A stretch of DNA of 10,828 nt from Candidatus Heimdallarchaeota archaeon (GCA_023128635.1 JAGMDP010000019.1:1-10828), one strand, 5' to 3'. Positions 1 to 7,296 are shown, numbered from the stretch's first letter. Notes: a model not told the origin generated them from the sequence alone. Made by a program: numbers and translations.

Positions 1-2355
1 TTTTGATTTGTATTTTCCTGGTTCTTTTTTAATAGGTGAGAGAATAACTGCTTTTGGAATAAGTTCTTCAGCAGACATTTGGAGTATTTCTATACCTAGC
101 TCAATAAGATATTGTTTTGCTTTAATCATGCCCGAATCAACATCATCAACCTCGACTTTCTTCTTCATTACAGGTTCGGTTAAGATTAATTGTAGAACTT
201 TCTTTTGTGAGTCTCGAGAAAGCTTAGACCAATCAGAACGAACTGCTTCAAAACCTGTGATCTTTAATTTTCCAGATAAAATACTATAATAACTATATGC
301 TTTTGCTCTCCCCGGTTTGAAAATTAATCTGTATGCAATATCTTCTAAGGTTAATTCCATGGCTTCTGGGAATTTCGAATTTAAATTTTCAAGAATTGAA
401 TTTGTGATAGCCATTAGTTTCTCTAGATACTTTTGTTTTTTCTTGGGGTTTTTTTCATTATAGGCATTTATTACAAATGACTCATCGAGTATTTTTATGA
501 ACGCAGAATCGGTATCTCCATAAATGATATCAACTGGAGTTATCTTTTTAGAAACCTCTTTCAGAAGTTTTTCCATTTGAAGAATGTAGGTTCTTGCGAT
601 ATTTGTAATTGCATTACCAAGTGTTATGGAATAAAACCGGCTTCTAATATAATTGTGACTTCCGTACATACTATTAGCAACGATTTTCATAGAATATTGT
701 TCTTTGTCAAGAATCACTCGTTCCTCTGATAATCTCTCACTCTTTTTCTCATCTGTTGTATCTTTCAATTTTTGATCAAGAACTTTTATTGCTTCTTTCG
801 TTTGTTCGCGACGTTGAATCAATGATTCTTCCATTAATGACAAACATGATTGAGGTTTTGAGTGGAATAATTCAAGTGGATTAGCATCTTCAATATCCTT
901 CACTCTTTTGAGTGATTCCCCACCTATATTATGAGCGACACAAACAGATGGATACATGCTCCGAAAATCACTTATTATAACACCAAAGTGTAAAGTTCCT
1001 TTGGGGATTAGAACAGTTCCTCCTGTGTGTGGATTTTTCTTTCTTTCAATTCTCCTTCTTGCGACTTCATTATCACTTGGAGCCATAGGTATCAAAACAT
1101 CTTGTATTCTAGCGAACCTCATAAGTTCAAATTCACCTTGGATTCTTTCTGTACTTCCTGGAGCTTCGCCTGGAGGATAACCTGTTAATCGTATTACCTC
1201 AAGCCATCCTTGAACCCCTAATTTCCAAGTTAATTCGTAAGTTAGTTCACTATCTGTTAGGGAATATTCTTCAAGTTTCTTTTGATCTGCTTTGTTACCC
1301 TGTAAAAATCCTGACCTCCATAATTCACCAGTGGACTTTTCTATTTTGATTTTCCCATACCCAAGTACAGTTTCTGCTATATCTCCCAAACCCTTTTTAC
1401 CTGATATTGGGTGAATCCCCCAAGTTCTAGGTGAGATATCGTAAGAAATTCGTCCTTTGATTCTATAACAGCGATTACGATTTGAATAGAAGACAGAATC
1501 ATTTTGAAAAATTGAGAACAAAGAATTGGGGATTGACATTTTTTCCATTCTAGCCAAGAGATATGGAAAGTCGAAATTATCTCCATTAAATGTGATTAGG
1601 ACATCTGGTTGAATGCTATTAACTTCATCAATGAATTCTTGAATCACTCTAATTTCATCTTGATTGGTATCTCCCTGAAGAATGAATGTTTTACCTCTAC
1701 TATCAAATTGATTTGTTCCCCAAACAGTAGAAATTGCCACAATTCTTTTTGATTTGCTACTCAGTATATGCTGAATAGTTTCTTGTAGATGATCAATTTC
1801 GATATCAAATGCCATAATTTTTAGTTTATAGAAATGATCGGCAGAACTGACAACTTCTTTTGATGCTGGTTTTATTTGCTTGTAACTTGCATTTATATAA
1901 ACAGTGTTCTTTTCTTTCTTGATATTTGATGAATTTACAGTAAGAACATTCAACCCACGTATACCAAGATCTAATAAAAATCGTTTTACAAAAGGAATAT
2001 CTGCTTCGTGTATTTCATAACCTGCATCTTCAAAACGTGCTCTAACTGTTGGAGTTTGTTCAGGATGAGAACCAGATAATTTGATTAACTTTAATTCTTC
2101 TCCCCCAAAATACCTTTTTTTCCTGGTTTCTTCGATGCGAAGTTTCCATTTCCTAACAATTGGATTCTTTTCGATGAAATCCTCAATTCCTTTTTTATGT
2201 GTAATATAGAAATAAGGCAGAAAATCTTTAATGGTTACAATTACTGTTTCTTTTTTTGTTTTGCCAAATAATCTTATTGTTGGTGAATTATCAGTATCTT
2301 TTATTTTATAATCAAGATCAATTAACATAAAAGAGAATTCAGAGAAGTCTACCAT
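1..2355 (-). CDS. polB: Family B DNA polymerase, C-terminus cut by window edge
   Basis: This is a template-directed DNA polymerase with a proofreading 3'-5' exonuclease, acting in replication or repair. The 785 visible codons stay open to position 1. The archaeal N-terminal domain includes HPEQTP at 97-102. The exonuclease motifs are intact: Exo I DIE at 184-186, Exo II NGDNFD at 257-262, and Exo III YSLTD at 364-368. Polymerase motif A is DFRSMYPS (463-470), motif B runs from K557 through NSMYG (561-565), and motif C is YGDTDS (612-617). A KxY element (K685, Y687) and a GFEAVRSDWS stretch follow, as in archaeal PolB. Typical family members have about 770-900 residues, so probably only the C-terminal thumb end is missing. 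ATG at 2355 is the first ATG after an in-frame stop; Met10 is an alternative start. No clear Shine-Dalgarno is seen. All catalytic acids are present, so I expect an active enzyme. Which archaeal PolB subgroup it belongs to cannot be told by eye. Confidence 0.95.
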   Translation of the reverse strand, partial: MVDFSEFSFMLIDLDYKIKDTDNSPTIRLFGKTKKETVIVTIKDFLPYFYITHKKGIEDFIEKNPIVRKWKLRIEETRKKRYFGGEELKLIKLSGSHPEQTPTVRARFEDAGYEIHEADIPFVKRFLLDLGIRGLNVLTVNSSNIKKEKNTVYINASYKQIKPASKEVVSSADHFYKLKIMAFDIEIDHLQETIQHILSSKSKRIVAISTVWGTNQFDSRGKTFILQGDTNQDEIRVIQEFIDEVNSIQPDVLITFNGDNFDFPYLLARMEKMSIPNSLFSIFQNDSVFYSNRNRCYRIKGRISYDISPRTWGIHPISGKKGLGDIAETVLGYGKIKIEKSTGELWRSGFLQGNKADQKKLEEYSLTDSELTYELTWKLGVQGWLEVIRLTGYPPGEAPGSTERIQGEFELMRFARIQDVLIPMAPSDNEVARRRIERKKNPHTGGTVLIPKGTLHFGVIISDFRSMYPSVCVAHNIGGESLKRVKDIEDANPLELFHSKPQSCLSLMEESLIQRREQTKEAIKVLDQKLKDTTDEKKSERLSEERVILDKEQYSMKIVANSMYGSHNYIRSRFYSITLGNAITNIARTYILQMEKLLKEVSKKITPVDIIYGDTDSAFIKILDESFVINAYNEKNPKKKQKYLEKLMAITNSILENLNSKFPEAMELTLEDIAYRLIFKPGRAKAYSYYSILSGKLKITGFEAVRSDWSKLSRDSQKKVLQLILTEPVMKKKVEVDDVDSGMIKAKQYLIELGIEILQMSAEELIPKAVILSPIKKEPGKYKSK

Positions 2356-2380
2356 CGCACAACACAGGAATTATTGATTC

Positions 2381-2388
2381 ATATAATG
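2381..2388 (-). promoter_or_regulatory. Candidate TATA box for polB
   Basis: On the minus strand the gap reads CATTATAT here, preceded by an A-rich AACAA that could be a BRE. A start about 26 bases downstream would fall near 2358, only a few bases before the ATG at 2355. That fits a leaderless transcript and the lack of a Shine-Dalgarno. It is by-eye evidence in AT-rich DNA, so confidence is low. The 12-base palindrome TTCAAATTTGAA (2401-2412) lies just upstream. Confidence 0.3.
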
Positions 2389-2444
2389 TTGTTAACTTAT
2401 TTCAAATTTGAAGTTATCTAATACCAAGAAAATTATAGTTAGAA

Positions 2445-3443
2445 TCAACTCTTAATGATTGATTTCTGCAAGCTCTTGATATCATCTTCACTGAGAATAG
2501 TGTCCGGAGAAATAATGATCTTATAGATGCATTCACGACAGATCTCTGAACCAATTTTAACGCCATAGATTTGTGATAATATAACTGAATCTTCATATCT
2601 TTTATGAGTGACTTTGATATTCCTAGTCACAATTTGCTTAGTGGTTACAGGACACCTCAGAATTTTCTCACCATTCTTTAGAATACAGAAATCTGTACAA
2701 ATATCCTTGCCGGAATTATCCATGGATTCCTTACGAAGATCAGGAATTATTTCTAAAACCATTTTACTAACTTCATCATGAAAACCAAAACTAGTCATTT
2801 CTGTTTCAATAAATTGATCTTGATTCAAACAATAAGTAGCCCCACCATCCATTACCTTCACCATTGGACAAGGATAGTGAAATGAGTATTCTTCTTCTTT
2901 TTTAGTATCCACTTTGAACTCAGGAACTTCTCCTGTTGCCTCCTTCAAAATCCAACTATAAACTTCTTTTAAACCAACGAGAGTTACAGCGCTTGTACTA
3001 ATCATATCCCAGGATCTGTTAAGAACTCCTTTTAAACCCAACTTGCTAATCAAAGTGCTTTCTTTGATGGTTTTCTTAAGATCAGCTTTATGTCTTAGAA
3101 CACATATAGGAACAAGCTTCTTCTGGGTATTGCTAAGGATTCTTTTGAATTCTTTTGAAACCTCTTTGAGATCCTTCTTATTTCCAGAGTCAATAACAAA
3201 AACTATTAAATCTGCAAAAGGGAGAAGAGGAGTTACTTCTTCTCGGAATTTTTCCTGACCACCTAAATCGAAAATGCGAAAATTTATATCTTTAGCTTGG
3301 AGCGTACTAAGAGAGACACCTAAAGTCGGAGCTGTTTTGAAAACGTCTCCTTTTGTAAATATATTGAGAATTGTTGTCTTTCCTGCGTTAGATAAACCAC
3401 AAAACAGAATAACTTTTGATTTATCCTTTCCCACTTTAAGCAT
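2445..3443 (-). CDS. Rag/Arf-like small GTPase with an unrecognised cysteine-bearing C-terminal domain
   Basis: This is a GTP-binding switch protein of the Ras superfamily, and its partner is unknown. Residues 10-170 form the G domain. G1 is GLSNAGKT (16-23), the G2 threonine is T40 in APTLGVSL, and G3 is FDLGGQE (58-64), the Arf/Rag WDxGGQ form. G4 is RHKAD (117-121), where His replaces the usual Asn as in Rag/Gtr GTPases. G5 is TSA (150-152). The catalytic glutamine position, Q63, is kept. About 160 residues follow, roughly twice what a bare small GTPase needs. They carry scattered cysteines: C192, C205, C249-x3-C253, C264 and C302-x2-C305. This part could be a zinc-binding or roadblock-like domain; I do not recognise it. 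No lipidation signal or membrane segment is visible. The gene lies between nurA and polB on the same strand, with gaps of 78 and 89 bases. ATG at 3443 starts just before the G domain. Confidence 0.88.
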   Translation of the reverse strand: MLKVGKDKSKVILFCGLSNAGKTTILNIFTKGDVFKTAPTLGVSLSTLQAKDINFRIFDLGGQEKFREEVTPLLPFADLIVFVIDSGNKKDLKEVSKEFKRILSNTQKKLVPICVLRHKADLKKTIKESTLISKLGLKGVLNRSWDMISTSAVTLVGLKEVYSWILKEATGEVPEFKVDTKKEEEYSFHYPCPMVKVMDGGATYCLNQDQFIETEMTSFGFHDEVSKMVLEIIPDLRKESMDNSGKDICTDFCILKNGEKILRCPVTTKQIVTRNIKVTHKRYEDSVILSQIYGVKIGSEICRECIYKIIISPDTILSEDDIKSLQKSIIKS

Positions 3444-3468
3444 AGTAGTAATATTTTCACTTGTACAT

Positions 3469-3479
3469 AAAATATATTT
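3469..3479 (-). promoter_or_regulatory. Candidate TATA box for the GTPase gene
   Basis: The minus strand reads AAATATATTTT here. A transcription start about 26 bases downstream would lie near 3448, about five bases before the ATG at 3443, so a near-leaderless transcript is possible. The best Shine-Dalgarno-like match (GTGA) is 13 bases from the ATG, too far to be convincing. The call is made by eye in AT-rich DNA. Confidence 0.3.
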
Positions 3480-3521
3480 CGATAGTGACTTGTAAAAGCA
3501 AATAGGAATAATATTATCTGA

Positions 3522-4589
3522 TTATTGAATAATATCTCTTCGTCTTTTAGACAGAAATGCTTTGTAGACCTCTGGTGATTCATGAAAAATTTTTTCAACA
3601 ACGAGATTTACAATACGTGAACCATAATCCTGTGACATGTGAGCTTTTTTGTGAGTTAGATATGCAGGTGTAATGAAACCATTCCCATCATGATATGTAA
3701 CCATTGCTTCTTGAATTTCCTTTAACTGTTTTTTTTGTGGTAAAAGAGAATCAACTCGTATAGGCTGAGCTCCATCCTTTAAAACGAAGTAACTAAGATA
3801 GAAAGATTGCAATTCATCTTCTTGAAACACGTTTGCTGCTTTCCAAACTTTTTGTCGTACGGGACTGATTTTAGGAGCAAATTTAAGTGGTTTAGTAAAT
3901 CCTGCTTTACCTTTTGATATAATATTGATTAAAGACACATCATTAATTGGTGGTCGTTTCTTCGAATCTTTGTGTAAATGTTTAATCAATATATTAGCTC
4001 GAGAATCTTTGGATACACCAACCAGAACTATATCATTTAATATACATTTGGTGATTAATTTATACGCTGCTCGAATGAATTTTTGATAAAGACTAAAGAA
4101 TTTTTCAATATATGATCCTTCATCAATACTATCTAAATCTTCCAAGTAAAATCTTAAACTATGAGGAATACCTTTGTAAGCAAAATTAGTTATGGACCCA
4201 TCAAGGAAAAGGATTTCCGGTTTCATTTCTGCAAGCTTTAAAGCAACATTCACCTCGAGTAAATCCCGAAATAGAGATCCAAAATTCCTGGGATCATCAT
4301 CCATAGTTAGAATTTCAACGTCATCTTCTTCAATCCAAATTGGATTTTTATTTTGCTCAAAGATAGCACCTGCAGCACGTGATGGTATTATTGCTAAACC
4401 TACAAAATCTTCAGAAAAACCACCACCGTCTAAAGCAGCAATTTTCCTTGGGTTGATTTGTGTAGGTAAATCAAAGAATGGATACTCGATTTTCTCAAGT
4501 TCTTTCACTATATTTTCTAGTTTGTCTTGAGCAATTCTTACTTTTGAAGCGATATTAGATTCAAAATTCTGAGTATTTTGTTCATCCAT
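3522..4589 (-). CDS. nurA: NurA-family DNA end-processing nuclease
   Basis: NurA is a manganese-dependent 5'-3' nuclease that works with the HerA translocase, and with Mre11-Rad50, to resect DNA ends for archaeal recombination repair. The 355 residues match the usual length. ALDGGG (52-57, D54), a glutamate in LLEVN (E112) and LFLDGS (127-132, D130) correspond to the metal-binding acids of the family. VGVSKDSR (190-197) and the C-terminal TPAYLTHKKAH (307-317) are further NurA landmarks. A charged helix at 12-35 precedes the core, as in other members. ATG at 4589 is the only in-frame ATG near the 5' end, since no upstream in-frame ATG was found. No herA or mre11/rad50 lies in the window, although archaeal nurA is often beside them. 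Its neighbours are a TPR gene upstream and the GTPase gene downstream. The family assignment rests on motifs and is good; the activity is inferred. Confidence 0.9.
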   Translation of the reverse strand: MDEQNTQNFESNIASKVRIAQDKLENIVKELEKIEYPFFDLPTQINPRKIAALDGGGFSEDFVGLAIIPSRAAGAIFEQNKNPIWIEEDDVEILTMDDDPRNFGSLFRDLLEVNVALKLAEMKPEILFLDGSITNFAYKGIPHSLRFYLEDLDSIDEGSYIEKFFSLYQKFIRAAYKLITKCILNDIVLVGVSKDSRANILIKHLHKDSKKRPPINDVSLINIISKGKAGFTKPLKFAPKISPVRQKVWKAANVFQEDELQSFYLSYFVLKDGAQPIRVDSLLPQKKQLKEIQEAMVTYHDGNGFITPAYLTHKKAHMSQDYGSRIVNLVVEKIFHESPEVYKAFLSKRRRDIIQ

Positions 4590-4630
4590 TTCTGATCCAG
4601 TCCATGCACTATAAAATTCAAATTAGTAAT

Positions 4631-4640
4631 TATAAATATA
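4631..4640 (-). promoter_or_regulatory. Candidate TATA box for nurA
   Basis: The minus strand reads TATATTTATA in the 73-base gap between the TPR gene and nurA. A start about 26 bases downstream would give a leader of about 20 bases before the ATG at 4589. GGATC, a partial Shine-Dalgarno, lies four bases before that ATG. The motif is nearly symmetric, so its direction is assumed from the gene order. Confidence 0.35.
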
Positions 4641-4662
4641 CACCTAGTAATTCAAACTCTTA

Positions 4663-5061
4663 TTATTTTGTTTTTAACGCTTTTTTCATTGTTTCTTTGG
4701 CATCAGCTTCTTTTCCAAGTTTTCTCAAAGCTAATCCTTTATTGAACAGCGCATCTCGGTGCTCTGGGTCAATTTTGAGTATTGAGTCAAAGTATTCTAA
4801 TGCTTCTTCAAATCGAGAAGCTTCAATCAACACTAAACCTTTCATAAATAAGTAATCAATATCTTTAGGGTTTAGTGCTAGTAAAATATCATGGACTTCT
4901 ACTGCTTCATCATGTTTATCAAGATGCCGTAAGCAAGAGGATTTTTCTAAAAGTGCAGAAACATTTTTTTCATCTTTACTGAGAATTTCATCTAATTCTT
5001 TGAGTCGTTCTTCAATTTCCTCTGGTTTTTTATCGTGTATATCTTCAGTCAAATAATCCAA
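4663..5061 (-). CDS. Small TPR-repeat protein
   Basis: This is probably a soluble protein-protein interaction module. Three tetratricopeptide repeats are visible at about residues 33-66, 67-100 and 101-132. They share the A/G-x3-L, alanine and NP/DP spacing: NVSALLEKSSCLRHL ending ALNPK, DIDYLFMKGLVLIEA ending KIDPE, and HRDALFNKGLALRKLG. A charged helix at 13-30 caps the front. There is no signal peptide or membrane segment. No ATG or GTG lies between the upstream in-frame stop (5113-5115) and Met73, so the start must be a rarer codon. The listed start is TTG at 5061, but GTGAG (5062-5066) abuts it directly. TTG at 5052 sits nine bases from that GTGAG and may be the true start, giving 129 residues. 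The partner is unknown. The gene leads the minus-strand group with nurA. Confidence 0.8.
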   Translation of the reverse strand: MDYLTEDIHDKKPEEIEERLKELDEILSKDEKNVSALLEKSSCLRHLDKHDEAVEVHDILLALNPKDIDYLFMKGLVLIEASRFEEALEYFDSILKIDPEHRDALFNKGLALRKLGKEADAKETMKKALKTK

Positions 5062-5106
5062 CTCACAATAGACTGTTTTTAAATTTTCTAAACAAATAAC
5101 ATGATA

Positions 5107-5122
5107 ATAACTTCATAGTTAT
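5107..5122. repeat. Inverted repeat in divergent promoter region
   Basis: ATAACT, a TCAT loop and AGTTAT form a perfect six-base stem. An outer GATA (5103-5106) can pair with TATC (5129-5132) across a six-base bulge. It lies between the TPR gene and hflX, about 65 bases upstream of the hflX TATA box. It may be an operator for either gene, or the end signal of a short transcript. Such repeats are also common by chance in AT-rich DNA. Confidence 0.35.
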
Positions 5123-5185
5123 GAGTATTATCCCTTTAATTTTCAAGTTAATGATTAAATTCTTGTATTTGCTTTGTTTTATAAA

Positions 5186-5195
5186 CTATAAAAAT
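5186..5195 (+). promoter_or_regulatory. Candidate TATA box for the hflX operon
   Basis: CTATAAAAAT is the clearest box A on the plus strand of this gap, preceded by an A-rich ATAAA that could serve as BRE. A start about 26 bases downstream, near 5217, gives a leader of about 50 bases that contains the Shine-Dalgarno site. It is the only promoter seen ahead of hflX and the two genes after it. Confidence 0.5.
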
Positions 5196-5255
5196 AGGAT
5201 ATTTACCAACTAACTTTTATTTAGTTGCACTTGAAAATAATTAAAGAAATAAATT

Positions 5256-5264
5256 GAAGTGATC
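5256..5264 (+). promoter_or_regulatory. Shine-Dalgarno site of hflX
   Basis: GAAGTGATC matches the complement of the archaeal 16S rRNA 3' end (GGAGGTGATC) at all but one base. It ends four bases before the ATG, which supports the start at 5269. No other ATG lies near in this frame. Confidence 0.6.
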
Positions 5265-5268
5265 TCTT

Positions 5269-6696
5269 ATGTTAAGTAAAATTCAAAAAAGAAGAGCCAT
5301 ACTTACTGAGGTAATTGTTGATAGAAAGTCTGGAGATCACTTAGCTGAATTATCTGAATTAGCATATGTTGCTGGGTATAATGTCATTGATCGAGTAACT
5401 CAAAAAACTGATAGATTGCATCCAGAGTATTTATTTGGTAAAGGAAAAGCTAAGCAAATCAAGGGACGAATCAAAGAATTACAAGCAGATATTGTGATAA
5501 TTGAGAATAAACTAGATGCTATACAATTAGATAATTTAAGAAAAATGTGGCGTGTAGAAATCATTGATCGGTTTGAAATTATTCTTGAGATATTTATCAA
5601 GAAAGCAGGAACTCAAGAAGCACTTACTCAAATTCGTTTAGCGGCATTAAAGAAAGTAGTCGGATCTCGTTTTGAAAGTCACAGAAGTGTTACATCTCGA
5701 AATGTTTTAATAAAGAAATTAGAGAAAAAATTAGAGCTAATTAAGAAATCAAAAGATCTGAGAAGAAAAAGAAGGTTGAAAACGGGATTTGATTTAGTAG
5801 CAATTGCAGGGTACACTAATTCTGGAAAAAGTACTCTAATGAATGCCTTGACAGAAGCTGAAGTTGAAATAAGTGGTAGAATGTTTACAACCTTAGATAC
5901 GACAACAAGAAGTTTCGATGCAGACGGAAGAAAAATATTAATCACGGATACTGTTGGATTCATTTCTCGACTCCCGCATGTTTTAATGGCTGCTTTTTAT
6001 GCCACCTTAAAAGAAATAACAGAAGCTGATTTAGTCTTATTATTAATTGATTGTAATGATTCAGTGGAAAATATTAAGATGAAAGTTCTGGCATCAATGA
6101 ATACTTTAGGTGCAATTGAAGCCGATGTAATTCCACTAATTCCTGTTCTAAACAAAATGGATATCGCACAAAATAGAGATGAAAAACTGGAAATTGTAAA
6201 AGCAGCACTAAAAAGACAACCAATTATGATAAGTGCGAAAGATGAAACCAATATGGATACACTTAGAGCTGAAATTCTCAATATTCTTGAAACATATTAT
6301 TTTCATTTGAAAATACCAAATAGTAATGAAGGCATGTCCTTGGTTTCCCGTATTCATGATAAAACAAGAATTACAGAAGAAATATTTCATGAAACATTTA
6401 TAGAAATGAGATTTGAAACTAATGAGCGCTTAGGAAGATTACTCTACAACACTATCAAGAAAAGTAATTTAGAAGTTGAAATTATTAATGAAGAAATTCT
6501 CTTAAAGCAACTAAAGAAAAAAGAAACAGAACCAAAAGAAGACGGTTATACAATAATTAAAACTGAATCCGGTGAAGAATTTGTTATATTTGATCTCATA
6601 GAAGAGAAAACAGATAACGAGAATCAAGAATTACTGGATAAATCTGAGAAATTAGGTAAAATAACCTCACTTGAAGAGCAAAAGAAAGGAACCTAG
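5269..6696 (+). CDS. hflX: HflX-family ribosome-associated GTPase
   Basis: HflX binds the large ribosomal subunit and helps split or rescue stalled ribosomes under stress. The N-terminal HflX domain is recognisable: ELAYVAGYNVIDRVTQ (30-45), FGKGKAKQI (56-64), and VEIIDRFEIILEIF (96-109). A basic helical linker (145-172) follows. The G domain carries G1 GYTNSGKST (181-189), G2 FTTLDTTTR (206-214), G3 DTVGF (227-231), G4 NKMD (295-298) and G5 SAK (322-324). The C-terminal domain (about 345-412) contains FHETFIEMRFETNERLGRL. Two oddities: the glycine-rich GPGE segment that many HflX proteins carry between the N-terminal domain and the linker is not visible, and a charged, acidic tail of about 60 residues (413-475) extends the protein beyond typical archaeal length. 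The start is set by a well-placed Shine-Dalgarno. The stop is four bases before the next ATG, which implies co-transcription. Confidence 0.95.
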   Translation: MLSKIQKRRAILTEVIVDRKSGDHLAELSELAYVAGYNVIDRVTQKTDRLHPEYLFGKGKAKQIKGRIKELQADIVIIENKLDAIQLDNLRKMWRVEIIDRFEIILEIFIKKAGTQEALTQIRLAALKKVVGSRFESHRSVTSRNVLIKKLEKKLELIKKSKDLRRKRRLKTGFDLVAIAGYTNSGKSTLMNALTEAEVEISGRMFTTLDTTTRSFDADGRKILITDTVGFISRLPHVLMAAFYATLKEITEADLVLLLIDCNDSVENIKMKVLASMNTLGAIEADVIPLIPVLNKMDIAQNRDEKLEIVKAALKRQPIMISAKDETNMDTLRAEILNILETYYFHLKIPNSNEGMSLVSRIHDKTRITEEIFHETFIEMRFETNERLGRLLYNTIKKSNLEVEIINEEILLKQLKKKETEPKEDGYTIIKTESGEEFVIFDLIEEKTDNENQELLDKSEKLGKITSLEEQKKGT

Positions 6697-6700
6697 AGAA

Positions 6701-7276
6701 ATGAATAAATCTAAGTTTAAACGAAGACTCATACCATTTGTTTTTATTATAATTTTGGGATCTTTATCTGTGAGCAATTTAGTTATTGCTGCTTCTGACA
6801 CAAGACAAGATTTTGTTGTTAATAATGAAACAAAGGTATTACTGGAAATTATAGATGCAGCTGTATATTATAATGGCAGTTTAATTATAACTGTAACATC
6901 CGGTGATCCTATTAATGCTACAGTTAATGGGGTTATAAAAGAAATTTCAGAGGGTGAAAGCGAAGAGTTATACATATTAAATACCACAAGTATCTACTTC
7001 TCAATATCCACAAATGGTTTTTCAGAAGGATATTTTGATATGGAACTAAATTATGATCCAAACGCAAGTGGAAACAATCCTGTAAGAAGGACTATAGGAA
7101 TCGCTGCGGCGTTTATAATTGCTATTTCAATTATCTCGTACTATATTCGAGCAAAGAAACTTGAAAGAAAACCAGATGAGGAAGACGAAGAATTAGCAGA
7201 TCCAAAAACACTTCGCAAACGAAGAGAAGCTGCTGGGGCTGAAAAGAAATTCTGGGGACTAGATGATAAGGAATAA
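6701..7276 (+). CDS. Single-pass membrane protein with signal peptide and acidic cytoplasmic tail
   Basis: I do not recognise a family. From the ATG at 6701 the product has 191 residues. It consists of a signal peptide (basic start, hydrophobic 11-28, likely cleavage near ALA-type residues 30-31), a beta-rich outer domain (32-125), a transmembrane helix (about 131-148) and a charged tail that is acidic first (DEEDEELAD, 159-167) and then basic. Five N-x-S/T sequons (N42, N58, N72, N94, N121) all fall in the outer domain, supporting a type I topology with the tail inside the cell. The ATG lies four bases after the hflX stop, with AAGGA (6686-6690) ten bases ahead. A TTG at 6671 inside hflX would add ten hydrophilic residues before the signal peptide and is less likely. 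Its position between an HflX GTPase and a phosphatase suggests a shared operon, and the tail could dock a cytoplasmic partner; that is inference. Confidence 0.8.
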   Translation: MNKSKFKRRLIPFVFIIILGSLSVSNLVIAASDTRQDFVVNNETKVLLEIIDAAVYYNGSLIITVTSGDPINATVNGVIKEISEGESEELYILNTTSIYFSISTNGFSEGYFDMELNYDPNASGNNPVRRTIGIAAAFIIAISIISYYIRAKKLERKPDEEDEELADPKTLRKRREAAGAEKKFWGLDDKE

Positions 7277-7296
7277 TGAAATAGTTGGTACGAGAA

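Noticed and set aside
8..1180. Plus-strand open frames at 8-289 and 956-1180
   Set aside because: They are shadows antisense to the polymerase palm region, including motif A; their products show no domain.
1..2355. PolB as an exonuclease-dead or inactivated paralogue
   Set aside because: All Exo I-III acids and the motif A, B and C residues are present.
2401..2412. TTCAAATTTGAA palindrome upstream of polB as an operator
   Set aside because: It is perfect but made almost only of A and T in AT-rich DNA, lacks a spacer, and has no second copy nearby.
4192..4530. Open frame of 112 codons on the plus strand inside nurA
   Set aside because: It lies wholly antisense to a gene with clear NurA motifs, and its product is low-complexity Ser/Lys-rich with no motif.
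4604..4855. Plus-strand open frame of 83 codons over the TPR gene
   Set aside because: It is antisense to the TPR repeats, whose pattern is convincing; it has no ribosome site or motif of its own.
6671..6700. TTG at 6671 as start of the membrane protein
   Set aside because: It would overlap hflX by 26 bases and put a long charged stretch before the signal peptide; ATG at 6701 has AAGGA ten bases upstream.
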